64,000 bases of DNA, taken from assembly GCA_944322255.1 (NCBI GenBank), contig CALUOK010000010.1, positions 1 through 64,000 of the forward strand. The letters run 5' to 3'. This stretch comes from Candidatus Methanomethylophilaceae archaeon. GTDB lineage: Archaea; Thermoplasmatota; Thermoplasmata; Methanomassiliicoccales; Methanomethylophilaceae. The first letter of the stretch is position 1, and each line of letters starts with the position of its first letter. Both the position numbers and the translations under genes were made by a program. Positions 52,470 to 60,538 of the stretch are shown in pieces. Under the pieces are notes generated by a model. That model saw nothing but the letters and a program-made list of their open reading frames with translations, did no database searches and had not been told where the DNA came from.

Positions 52470-52818
52470 CTGGATGGTGGTCTACGCCCTGGCGGCCTTC
52501 GCCGGGATCCTCGCGTTCGGCACTATCATGTACTCCTGGCTGGAGGGCTGGGGTCTGTTGGACTCGCTGTACTTCACCCTGTTCACAGCTCTGACGATAG
52601 GCTTCGGGGACATAGCGCCGTCTCCGGAGAACCGCCTGTTCACCGCATTCTTCATTCTGGTGTGCACGACGATAGCGCTGGCGTGCGTCGCCGTCATAGG
52701 CAACTGGATAGTCTCCAGGATACAGCACCGCTCCGCCCAGCGCAGGACCAGGCTCAGCGACGAGCGGGTCAGGCTCGTGAAGAGGAGGTTCGGGGACGAC
52801 TACGGCGGGTCAAGGTGA
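52456..52818 (+). CDS. Two-helix potassium channel subunit 2
   Basis: 120 residues: helix 1 (about 8-28), pore loop with the filter TIGFGD (about 47-52), helix 2 (about 62-85) and a basic tail rich in Arg. The filter variant GFG in place of GYG is seen in other K+ channels. The 14-base overlap with subunit 1 suggests that the two form a mixed tetramer. The last nine bases overlap the opposing flavoprotein gene. Confidence 0.83.
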   Translation: MNKDDWMVVYALAAFAGILAFGTIMYSWLEGWGLLDSLYFTLFTALTIGFGDIAPSPENRLFTAFFILVCTTIALACVAVIGNWIVSRIQHRSAQRRTRLSDERVRLVKRRFGDDYGGSR

Positions 52819-53457
52819 CCCGCACTTCCCGGCCAGCCTCGCACCGAGCGCCCTGGCGGCCTCCCTATCCTTGGGGAACTGCTCCTCCCTCTGGAGGCGC
52901 TTGGACTCCATGTCGAAGATCTGGTGCTCGTACCTGTCGTAGTCGGGGTACTGCCAGGTGTTGTAGCAGTACAGCTCCTCGGGCTCGTGCCCCAGGTTCC
53001 TCCTCATGAAGCGCCTGAAGCGGTTGATGTCGATGCCGAAGTGCTCCAGCTGGGCCTCGGTGATGTTCATGGTGTAGATGAACGCCGGGAGGACTGGGTG
53101 CCTGCAGAAAGTCGGACCGTTGCCGTAGGAGACGTAGGGGAAGAGGAGCCTCTCGAGGAAGGCGTCCGTCATCGCCGACAGCCCGTTGAAGTAGATCGGT
53201 GACCCGATGACCACGACGTCGGCCTCCCTGACGGCCTCCAGGACAGGGGTGAGACCGTCCCTCATGGCGCATCTGTGATCCTCCAGACCGATGCGCTTGC
53301 AGGCGAAGCAGCTGGTGCAGCCCTTGAAGTCCAGGTCGTAGAGGTCGTACATCTCGGTCTCCGCCCCCGCTTCGGAGGCTCCGTCCAGAGCATCCCCGAT
53401 CAGGGTGGCCGTGTTCCAGTTCCTGCGCGGGCTGCCGTTGATGCCGATGACCTTCAT
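52810..53457 (-). CDS. Iron-sulfur flavoprotein / NADPH-dependent FMN reductase
   Basis: 215 residues from ATG 53457. The flavodoxin-like start GINGSPRRNWNTATL binds FMN phosphate; the compact cysteine cluster CTSCFACKRIGLEDHRC (about 50-66) matches the [4Fe-4S] site of Isf; VVIGSPIYFNGLS follows. Isf proteins pass electrons from ferredoxin and can reduce O2 or peroxide, fitting an oxygen-defence role like FprA. The physiological partner is not known. Confidence 0.8.
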   Translation of the reverse strand: MKVIGINGSPRRNWNTATLIGDALDGASEAGAETEMYDLYDLDFKGCTSCFACKRIGLEDHRCAMRDGLTPVLEAVREADVVVIGSPIYFNGLSAMTDAFLERLLFPYVSYGNGPTFCRHPVLPAFIYTMNITEAQLEHFGIDINRFRRFMRRNLGHEPEELYCYNTWQYPDYDRYEHQIFDMESKRLQREEQFPKDREAARALGARLAGKCGSP

Positions 53458-53505
53458 GACCACATGTTGTGGCTGGAACTATTCAAATCTTTCACTGCCG
53501 TGACG

Positions 53506-55494
53506 TCAGATCCCGCCGAACGGCCTGGTCCCCCTGCAGTTCGGATAATCCCAGCAGCCGTAGAACCTCTTCCCGTTGTGCTCCACGATCCTCACCGGAC
53601 CGAAGCACTCCGGACAGAACGGTGTGGATTTCGACAGCACAGGGCTCTGTCCCAACAGTTCCGTCACGAAAGGCGACCTGGCCGACTGGGCGTAGTGGTC
53701 CTCGTCGGTACGGTTAACGATGAACAGCCTCCTCCTGGCCCTGGTCATGGCCACGTAGAACACCCTCCGCTCCTCGGCGAACGCTATGCCCTCGTCCCTC
53801 CTCTCGAAGAGGTCGGAGAGCTCGTCGGAGACGGTGCTCGGGAACCCTCCGCGGTCCCTGTCGGCCAGGACGAACACGTTGTCCGCCTCCAGGCCCTTGG
53901 AGGAGTGCGCGGTCAGGAACCTCAGCGGCCTCACGTCCACCCAGTCCCCGGCGTCCTCGTCCCATCTGCGGTACACGATGTCCACCGAGCCGGACTGGTT
54001 CTGGCCGCCCAGCGAGAACCTGAACTGGCCGTTCCCGTAGCCGAGCGCGTAGACGTCCGCCCTGGTCCTGCCTATGACGAACACCGACTCCCCGGGATCG
54101 ATGAAGTCCAGGCGGTTGGCTATCGCCTTCGGGATGTCCCGGTCGCTGTTCACGGGCAGAAGCTGGGCCGACCTGAACGGGGGGTCCCTGAAGCCCCTGA
54201 CCTCCTTCCTCTGCTGCATCGGGTTGGCCGACACGAACCTGCCGGAGAGGTCCACGATGGTCTGAGGGCAGCGGTAGGTGGTCTCAATCCTCGAGACGGA
54301 CACGGCCCCGAACCCCTTCCAGACCTCCCCGAAGTCGTAGAACTGCCAGACGTCCCCTCCGCTGAACGAGTATATGCTCTGCCAGTCGTCGCCGACGCAG
54401 AACAGCCTGAACCCTGTCCTGGCGCGTATGGCCCGGAGCAGCCAGACCAGCGCCGGGGAGACGTCCTGGTACTCGTCCACCAGCACGTGTGTGTATCTCT
54501 TCCCGAACGGGCCTCCGGCGCGGACCAGCTCCGTGGCCTGTATGACCATGTCGTCGTAGTCGGCCATGTCCCCCTGCATGCACATCAGGTTGTACATGTC
54601 CCAGACGCGGTCCAGCAGGAACAGCTTCTCCTCCACCCTGGGGCGGGTCTTGGTGTCGTTGCGGCCGTTGGCCCTGCGGAGGTCCGCCATGGTGGTCCTG
54701 GTGGACTTGCATCTGGATATGAGCGCCCCCATGGCCTCCGGCAGCCTGTCCCCCCAGGCCCGGATGACCTCTGCGGCCAGGTCGTTGGGGTTGAGCCTCT
54801 CGCACTGGAAGTTGTGGCGCTGGAGGTACTCCCATGCCTCCGAGGTGTCCTTGGCGGCCTTCTTCACGACGTCGTCGTCGGAGTAGACGGTGAACCTGTG
54901 GCCCCTCCCGTCCTCCGCGGACACCGAGGCGGGCTTTGTCTCCCTGTCGGAGACCACCGGCTTCTCGTAGGTGCACCGGATCCCGCACTCGAACAGCACG
55001 TCCGCGAAGACCCTGAGGCCGCGGTTCCTTATGCTGAGCCCGCACAGGGACATGTCGGAGTAGCCGACCGTGCGCAGGCCCTCCACGTACAGGAGCAGGG
55101 CCCTGGCGAACCTGCGGTCCTCCTCGGCCATGTCGTACATTATCCTGCCCAGGAGCTGCGCCCGGTCCCTCCCGACGCAGGGCCTCCTGCGGAGGATCCT
55201 GTTCCCCAGGGCGTGGATGGTCATCACGTCCCCTCCGAAGGCTCCCCCGAACTCGGAGTCCACGGCCCTGCGGAGGTCGGAGACGGTGTTGTTGGTCAGT
55301 GATATCAGAAGTATGCCGCGCGGATCCACCCCGGAATCCACCAGATGGCGGACCTTGCCGACCAGCGTGGTGGTCTTGCCGGTCCCTGCGGCGGCGATAA
55401 CGAGCTGCGTGTCCGCATCGTCCATGACCGCCGCCAGCTGCTGCGGGTCGAGGGGATGCCCCCTCACGACTATCCCAGGACTCGCACCGGCCAT
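53506..55494 (-). CDS. UvrD/Rep-family helicase with C-terminal zinc finger
   Basis: 662 residues from ATG 55494. Superfamily 1 motifs: DPQQLAAVMDD (Q motif), AAAGTGKTTTL (Walker A, about 29), VDEYQDVSP (motif II), GDDWQSIYSF (motif III), TTYRCP (motif IV), LTAHSSKGLEADNVF (motif V) and YVAMTRARRRL (motif VI). The last 45 residues form a topoisomerase-type four-Cys finger, CPECFGPV to CWDYPNC. It unwinds DNA in repair or replication restart. It starts 22 bases after the DUF234 ATPase gene. Confidence 0.88.
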   Translation of the reverse strand: MAGASPGIVVRGHPLDPQQLAAVMDDADTQLVIAAAGTGKTTTLVGKVRHLVDSGVDPRGILLISLTNNTVSDLRRAVDSEFGGAFGGDVMTIHALGNRILRRRPCVGRDRAQLLGRIMYDMAEEDRRFARALLLYVEGLRTVGYSDMSLCGLSIRNRGLRVFADVLFECGIRCTYEKPVVSDRETKPASVSAEDGRGHRFTVYSDDDVVKKAAKDTSEAWEYLQRHNFQCERLNPNDLAAEVIRAWGDRLPEAMGALISRCKSTRTTMADLRRANGRNDTKTRPRVEEKLFLLDRVWDMYNLMCMQGDMADYDDMVIQATELVRAGGPFGKRYTHVLVDEYQDVSPALVWLLRAIRARTGFRLFCVGDDWQSIYSFSGGDVWQFYDFGEVWKGFGAVSVSRIETTYRCPQTIVDLSGRFVSANPMQQRKEVRGFRDPPFRSAQLLPVNSDRDIPKAIANRLDFIDPGESVFVIGRTRADVYALGYGNGQFRFSLGGQNQSGSVDIVYRRWDEDAGDWVDVRPLRFLTAHSSKGLEADNVFVLADRDRGGFPSTVSDELSDLFERRDEGIAFAEERRVFYVAMTRARRRLFIVNRTDEDHYAQSARSPFVTELLGQSPVLSKSTPFCPECFGPVRIVEHNGKRFYGCWDYPNCRGTRPFGGI

Positions 55495-55516
55495 GCGCAC
55501 CACATCGGGACGTCGG

Positions 55517-56977
55517 TCAATAGGATTGCGGTGGGAGTCCGACCCCCTGTTCCGCCCATGCCGCCAGCTCCGGCATTCCGACAAGCTCCAGCCTTATGCC
55601 GGGCTCATCCCTTGCGAAATCCTCCAGCTCCGGGGTGAATCCCGAACGGGAGAACATGACGTACCTCTTGTTCGCGCCCCCTTTCCTGATCGCTTCTCCG
55701 CGCTGCTCCAGGAGACGGAACTCCCTCATCCCGGACAGCCTGCCGGTGAACTTGCACTCACACAGCAGCAGGTCCACGTGGTCCCCCTCGGAGACCTCTG
55801 CGACGATGTCCACATCGACGTCCTCCGTCACCATCCTGCCGTCATCATCCCTGACGGGCTTGCCGTCCTTCACTACCGGCACGGTCCCCCACCATCTTCC
55901 GACCCAGCGGCATGCGTTGTTCGATACGATGTACTGCCTGCAGACGTCCTCGAACCTGTTCCCGTAGAAGGTCTGTATGTATCCCCTCAGCGCCTGGTAC
56001 AGGCTGCGGCTGTCTGAGATCTCCAGGGTCATCTCACCCTGGGAGAGGACGTCGTAGTGGAACCTGACGAAACCATCGGATATGACGTAGGCGAACCTCT
56101 TGGCGTTGTGGTACGGTGAGTCCCTGCGCACGATGCCGATCAGCTCCAGATTGGACAGCGCCTTCAGGCACGTGGTGCGGTCGACATCGCTGGATTCGGA
56201 GATGGTCTTCAGATCGGTCTTCCCACCGCTGATCGAGCCGAGGATAGAGATGTACAGCTCCTTCGGCTTGAGCTCCATCGCCACCAGGTTCTCCACCTCC
56301 TCCCTCAGCACGCCCACGGGACTGAGGATCGCATTCTCTATGGCGCCCTCCACGGTCCTTCCGGCCATGACCTCATGGTATGCAGGGATTCCGGACGCTA
56401 TGCAGTACATGCGGATACGGTCCTCCTCGGACAGACCCTCATGGAACCTCCTGGCATCCCTGTACGGCAGCGGCTCCAGCCTCATCTGCGCCACGAACCT
56501 CCTGAACAGCGGGGCGTCGCCATCGTTGAGATGCTTCCCCATGGCGCTTATGGACGACCCGCAGAGGATGAGGAAGAGGTTGTTCCTCTCGAGCTCGTGA
56601 TCCACGAAGACCTGCAACAGGGCGGGTGCCTCCTCACACACGTCGACCAGCCTCGGGAACTCATCGATGACCACCACGGTCCTCTCCGCCGAGGACAACC
56701 TTGTCAGGGAATCAAGGAAGGTCTGCACATCGATGATCCCCTCCGGATCGGTCTCCGGAAATGCCGACAGGGCCGAGCGAAAACCCTGGAGCGTACGTTC
56801 CCTGTTGATTCCCATCGCGGTCAGGTACACATGCCTCTTTCCCTTGCAGAACTCCCTCAGAAGCCTGCTCTTCCCGGTTCTGCGTCTTCCGTAGACCGCA
56901 CATGTGCACACATAATCGGACGCGAACAGCTCCTCGAGCTGCTCCATCTCCCTGACACGTCCTATGAACTCGCCCAT
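55517..56977 (-). CDS. Archaeal AAA ATPase with DUF234 nuclease-like domain
   Basis: 486 residues. The N-terminal STAND-type ATPase has FIGRVREMEQLEEL, Walker A YGRRRTGKSRLL (about 30) and Walker B TVVVIDEFPRL (about 100). A winged-helix part (about 245-310) is followed by the C-terminal DUF234 region, PD-(D/E)XK-like, with VDIVAEVSEGDHVDLLLCECK. Such proteins are widespread in archaea; the substrate is unknown, and a toxin or mobile-DNA role has been proposed. TATATATC about 20-25 bases upstream suggests a leaderless message. Confidence 0.82.
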   Translation of the reverse strand: MGEFIGRVREMEQLEELFASDYVCTCAVYGRRRTGKSRLLREFCKGKRHVYLTAMGINRERTLQGFRSALSAFPETDPEGIIDVQTFLDSLTRLSSAERTVVVIDEFPRLVDVCEEAPALLQVFVDHELERNNLFLILCGSSISAMGKHLNDGDAPLFRRFVAQMRLEPLPYRDARRFHEGLSEEDRIRMYCIASGIPAYHEVMAGRTVEGAIENAILSPVGVLREEVENLVAMELKPKELYISILGSISGGKTDLKTISESSDVDRTTCLKALSNLELIGIVRRDSPYHNAKRFAYVISDGFVRFHYDVLSQGEMTLEISDSRSLYQALRGYIQTFYGNRFEDVCRQYIVSNNACRWVGRWWGTVPVVKDGKPVRDDDGRMVTEDVDVDIVAEVSEGDHVDLLLCECKFTGRLSGMREFRLLEQRGEAIRKGGANKRYVMFSRSGFTPELEDFARDEPGIRLELVGMPELAAWAEQGVGLPPQSY

Positions 56978-57030
56978 GAGATATGATTGTCATATTGATA
57001 TATAACAGTGTTTTACGTTCATTCTCAATA

Positions 57031-57051
57031 ATGACAGCAAATCGCTGTCAT
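57031..57051. promoter_or_regulatory. 8-bp inverted repeat upstream of the DUF234 ATPase gene
   Basis: ATGACAGC (57031-57038) and GCTGTCAT (57044-57051) are separated by AAATC. A shorter dyad ATATGA/TCATAT (56981-56995) lies next to the start codon. The gap between the ATPase start and the larC stop is 149 bases, so the repeat may be an operator or the larC terminator. Confidence 0.45.
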
Positions 57052-57126
57052 AGTGCGAAATCACAAGTGTATGCTGGCACATATGATGATGACCGAAAAC
57101 GCCTGGCTGATAATCCCGGAACGGAC

Positions 57127-58383
57127 TCACCGACGGGACCTGATGGAGGCCACCACGGTCTCGTACGCGTCCCTGTAGGGGATGCCTTTCCCCCTGCAGA
57201 TCGCCGCGAGGGACTCGTACTCCGGATGGGCCTTCTCGATGCCGTCCACTGTGCAGACCTTCACCTTCACCGTGCCGATGGGTGTGTCGACCTCCTCGAT
57301 CCTGCGGTCCATGATCGTGCGGTCCATCACCGACCTGCGGATGCCTACGGTGGAGGTCTCCTCGAAGACGATCCTCTCCATACGCTCCCTGTCCGCCTCC
57401 GTGCAGATCACGGTCAGCATGTACGCAGGACGGCCCTTCTTCATGAAAACGGGGGTGTAGTGCGCGTCCCTGGCGCCCTCGAGCATGAGCCTCTCGGCCG
57501 CATAGCCCATGACCTCCCCGGTGCAGTCGTCCACGTTGCACTCGAGCTTGACGACCGTGTCCGTCTCCGGCGCGGGCACGATGAGCATCGCCCTGAGGAT
57601 GCCGGACCTCTCCGACTCCCTCTTCCCGGCGCCCATGCCGATCCTGTCGATACCGAACGTCCTCGGGACGTCGCGGGTCCTGACCGCGGCCTCGAAAGCC
57701 GCTCCGGTGGGAGTGACGTACTCGCCATGCGAGGATGTGATCCTGAGCGGGAGGGAGTGGGCCTCCGCGATGTTGGCGACGGCGGGCGCCGGCACCGGGA
57801 TCACACCATGCTGGCACCTGATGCATCCGGTCCCCTCATAGAGTTCCGAGAAGCACACGTCGGAGACGCCGAGGCTGTCGATGCAGACCCCCAGGGACAC
57901 AACGTCCACTATGGAGTCCACCGCCCCGACCTCGTGGAAGTGGACCTGCTCCACCGGAACCCCATGCGCCTTCGCCTCGGCTGCACCGATGATCTCGAAA
58001 ATCCTCCTGGAGACCGACTTCGCGCCGTCGGTCATGTCGGCGTCGTCTATGATCCCCAGGATCTCCGGCAGACCCCTGTGGCAGTGATGGTGGTGCTCAT
58101 GATGGTCATGATGATGTCCGTCGTGGTCGTGACCATGCTCATGGCCGTACAGGTACTCCGAGTCGTGGTCGTGGTTGTCCTCGTCGAGGATGACGTTGAA
58201 GTCGCACACGTCCAGACCTGACTTCGAGACGCGGGTGACCTCTGTCCTGAACCCCTCGAGGTCTAGGGACGACAGCGCCCTGTCCAGTGCTGCCCTGTCC
58301 GCACCCAAGTCTAGCATGGCGGCCACGGCCATGTCCCCGCTGATCCCGGAGTAGCATTCGAAGTAGAGCGTCCTTCCGTCCAT
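57127..58383 (-). CDS. larC: Nickel-pincer cofactor nickel-insertion protein
   Basis: 418 residues from ATG 58383. It opens with YFECYSGISGDMAVAAMLDLG, has a His/Asp-rich metal loop near residues 70-100 (runs such as DGHHHDHHEHHHHCH), then VHFHEVGAVDSIVDVV and the C-terminal domain with KLECNVDDCTGEVMG. LarC inserts nickel into the pincer nucleotide using CTP. In lactobacilli it is split by a programmed frameshift (LarC1/C2); here it is one open frame. TTGTTATAAG (about 58411-58420) is a minus-strand TATA. Confidence 0.88.
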   Translation of the reverse strand: MDGRTLYFECYSGISGDMAVAAMLDLGADRAALDRALSSLDLEGFRTEVTRVSKSGLDVCDFNVILDEDNHDHDSEYLYGHEHGHDHDGHHHDHHEHHHHCHRGLPEILGIIDDADMTDGAKSVSRRIFEIIGAAEAKAHGVPVEQVHFHEVGAVDSIVDVVSLGVCIDSLGVSDVCFSELYEGTGCIRCQHGVIPVPAPAVANIAEAHSLPLRITSSHGEYVTPTGAAFEAAVRTRDVPRTFGIDRIGMGAGKRESERSGILRAMLIVPAPETDTVVKLECNVDDCTGEVMGYAAERLMLEGARDAHYTPVFMKKGRPAYMLTVICTEADRERMERIVFEETSTVGIRRSVMDRTIMDRRIEEVDTPIGTVKVKVCTVDGIEKAHPEYESLAAICRGKGIPYRDAYETVVASIRSRR

Positions 58384-58475
58384 GTGATCGTCTCCCCATC
58401 GTCGCGCGCTTATAACAATGGCGCGACACCGCGACCATGGGTGCGCAGTATTTAGAGTTGACTCCAGATTCATGT

Positions 58476-59600
58476 TCAAAGGTACTTCTCGAACATGTCC
58501 GCCACATCCCTCAGATGCTCGCGTATGGGCAGATGCTGGGGACAGCTGGCCTCGCATCTCCCGCATCCGATGCAGTCGGACGCCTTCCCGTGCCTCCCGA
58601 CCAGGTTCATGTAGTAGAACCTCTGAGGGGGCAGACCCTTGCTGGGAGCGTTGACGGCGTCGTTGTAGATCGAGAAGTACTCCGGGATCGCTATGGCCTT
58701 GGGGCAGTCGTCCACGCAGTACCTGCATCCGGTGCAGGGGACGGCCACGGAGGCGTTGATGATGCCTATCGCCTTTCCAAGGACCTCCATCTCACGTTCG
58801 TCCAGTGGCCTGAAGTCTCTCATGGTGCGGATGTTGTCCCTCATCTGGTCCGGATCGGTCATCCCCGAGAGGACGGTCTCCACGCATCCGAGACCTCCGA
58901 CGAACCTCATCGCCCAGGATGCCGGCGACATCCCGGGAGCGGCCTCCGCGAACATCGCCTCCACCTCCGGCGGGACCTTCGCCAGCGCCCCGCCCTTGAC
59001 CGGCTCCATGACGATGACCGGTATGCCACGGGACTCGCAGACCTCGCAGCACCTGCGGGCCTGGGTGTCCGGGTTGTCCCAGTCCAGGTAGTTCACCTGG
59101 AGCTGCACGAAGTCTGTGTGGTCGCCGTGGGCGTCCAGCACCCTCTCCAGGAATTCGGCGTCGTCGTGGATCGAGAAGCCCAGCCTGCGGATGCGCCCCT
59201 CTTCCCTCATCCTCATGAGGAAGTCGAAGGTGTGCAGCCTCTCGGCGGTCGGGTAGTAGCTCCTGCATATGTTGTGCAGCAGGTAGCAGTCGAAGTACTC
59301 CACGCCGCAGTTGGAAAGCTGCTCCCTGAAGATGGCCTCCTGCTGCTCCTCGGACTCCAGGAGCTTCATGGGCATCTTGGTGGCCAGTCTGAAGCTGCTC
59401 CTCGGATGCCTCTCGACCAGGGCCTCCCTGATCGCCCTCTCGCTGGAGTTAGCGTGGTAGTAGTACGCCGTGTCGAAGTAGTCGAAACCCGCGTCCAGGA
59501 ACTCGTCGACCATTACCTTCAGCGTGTCCATGTCGATGCTGGTCTGGTCGTCGGGGTCCCTCAGGGGGAGGCGCATCAGTCCGAATCCGAGGTCTGCCAT
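58476..59600 (-). CDS. Aldo/keto reductase with C-terminal ferredoxin domain
   Basis: 374 residues. The barrel has the catalytic tetrad region DAGFDYFDTAYYYH (Asp, Tyr about 41-48), LATKMP (Lys) and YLLHNI (His). The last 100 residues carry CTGCRYCVDDCP and CIGCGRCEASCP, two [4Fe-4S] sites. This fusion occurs in anaerobes and probably couples reduction to ferredoxin; the substrate is unknown. An AAATAATC box (about 59620) lies about 25 bases upstream. A tandem repeat lies beyond the promoter. Confidence 0.85.
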   Translation of the reverse strand: MADLGFGLMRLPLRDPDDQTSIDMDTLKVMVDEFLDAGFDYFDTAYYYHANSSERAIREALVERHPRSSFRLATKMPMKLLESEEQQEAIFREQLSNCGVEYFDCYLLHNICRSYYPTAERLHTFDFLMRMREEGRIRRLGFSIHDDAEFLERVLDAHGDHTDFVQLQVNYLDWDNPDTQARRCCEVCESRGIPVIVMEPVKGGALAKVPPEVEAMFAEAAPGMSPASWAMRFVGGLGCVETVLSGMTDPDQMRDNIRTMRDFRPLDEREMEVLGKAIGIINASVAVPCTGCRYCVDDCPKAIAIPEYFSIYNDAVNAPSKGLPPQRFYYMNLVGRHGKASDCIGCGRCEASCPQHLPIREHLRDVADMFEKYL

Positions 59601-59651
59601 GGCAGATACTATCGGTATCGATTATTTGGCGTTGTCCATAGAAGAAACGAC

Positions 59652-59771
59652 ATGAGTGCTAAACTTAAGTCACAACTTATGTTCCAACTTATGTTCCAAC
59701 TTATGTTCCTACTTATGTTGCTACTTATGCCAGAACCGAGCCCCAAAGCAGAGGATATGCCTTCCCGATGA
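59652..59771 (+). CDS. Possible 39-residue hydrophobic peptide encoded by a tandem repeat
   Basis: A frame from ATG 59652 to TGA 59771 has a charged start (MSAKLKSQ) followed by repeats of QLMF/LLM, giving a single hydrophobic helix, then a polar tail. TTATTT near 59621-59630 lies about 25 bases before the ATG, compatible with a leaderless message. Low complexity makes it weak evidence for a real gene. Confidence 0.25.
   Translation: MSAKLKSQLMFQLMFQLMFLLMLLLMPEPSPKAEDMPSR
59673..59732. repeat. 12-bp tandem repeat, about five copies
   Basis: CAACTTATGTTC at 59673-59684 is repeated exactly at 59685-59696 and 59697-59708, then as CTACTTATGTTG (59709-59720) and CTACTTATGCCA (59721-59732). The array lies between the QueG-like gene end and the aldo/keto reductase promoter. 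Confidence 0.85.
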
Positions 59772-59773
59772 GG

Positions 59774-60538
59774 TCACGCCGAGGGATCCCTGAACGAGCA
59801 GGGCATGCCCACGACGCATTTCCCGCAGACGTCCTCGCCGAAGACGTCCTTGTTGCTGAAGCACCTCTCCCCGCAGGCGTCGCGGTCGAACCCGGAATCC
59901 CCCAGAGCATGGATCGGGCATGCGCACATGCAGGCCCCGCATGAGCCGTCCAGTCTGCGGAGGCACCTCTCCCCCTCCACCGGCGCGTCGTGGTCGCACG
60001 GAACGTCTGTGACCACGGAGAAGAACCTGCCGCAGCAGCCGACATCGGTTATCAGCATGTTGTTCATCCCGAACGTCCCCAGACCGGCGATGCGGGCCAC
60101 GTGCCTCTGGGACCAGGCGCTGTACGTGCCGTCCACGATTACCCCGGCATCCACAGGCACGGCGGCCGAGAAGCCCATGGCCCGGACCTCGGACACGATG
60201 TGCTCGTTGAGCTCTGCGGCCATGTCGTTGGTGACGCGGTACGCGTCGACCCATGCACCGGACGGCGAGTCCCCGCCCTCGTTGTCCTCTGCAATGTAAC
60301 GGACGAACGGGAGGAAGTACGAGACCACCGTCACCGCGCCGGGAAGGTAGTCCTGCGGCACCCTGTGGCCGCGATGGGCCGTGACGTCCAGCTCGCGGAA
60401 CATCGGGGAGTCGGCATCGGCCAGGCCCACCAGGGGCTTCCCCCAGATCCGCGCGATGCCGGTCCTGCGGCAGTACCCGTCAATGAAATCCGAGATCCAC
60501 GAACGGACCGTCTCCCTGAAACCGTCCAAAACGGTCAC
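59774..60538 (-). CDS. QueG-like Fe-S protein (copy 2)
   Basis: 254 residues from GTG 60538, which overlaps the upstream stop as GTGA. The N-terminal half resembles COG1600 proteins (GKPLVGLADADSP, GAVTVVSYFLPF). The C-terminal part holds CGRFFSVVTD, CLRRLDGSCGACMCACPIHAL and a last Cys-rich end CGKCVVGMPCSF, so two iron-sulfur sites. COG1600 includes epoxyqueuosine reductase QueG, but the cobalamin-binding features are not certain. A dehalogenase- or reductase-like role is possible. Paralogue of the next gene. Confidence 0.7.
   Translation of the reverse strand: MTVLDGFRETVRSWISDFIDGYCRRTGIARIWGKPLVGLADADSPMFRELDVTAHRGHRVPQDYLPGAVTVVSYFLPFVRYIAEDNEGGDSPSGAWVDAYRVTNDMAAELNEHIVSEVRAMGFSAAVPVDAGVIVDGTYSAWSQRHVARIAGLGTFGMNNMLITDVGCCGRFFSVVTDVPCDHDAPVEGERCLRRLDGSCGACMCACPIHALGDSGFDRDACGERCFSNKDVFGEDVCGKCVVGMPCSFRDPSA

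Noticed and set aside
53275-55302. 675-residue plus-strand frame opposite the helicase
   Set aside because: It is a shadow: Arg/Pro/Val/His-rich without motifs, while the minus strand has all helicase motifs in order.
58486-58495. GAACATGTCC near the end of the aldo/keto reductase gene as another palindrome site
   Set aside because: It is inside coding sequence (Asp-Met-Phe-Glu codons) and does not match the palindrome fully.
58384-58728. 115-residue N-terminal extension of larC
   Set aside because: It is antisense-overlapping the aldo/keto reductase coding region and has no LarC similarity; LarC normally begins at the residues after ATG 58383.
59673-59732. Short regular repeats as a CRISPR array
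   Set aside because: The units are 12 bp and directly adjacent with no spacers, and no cas genes are nearby.
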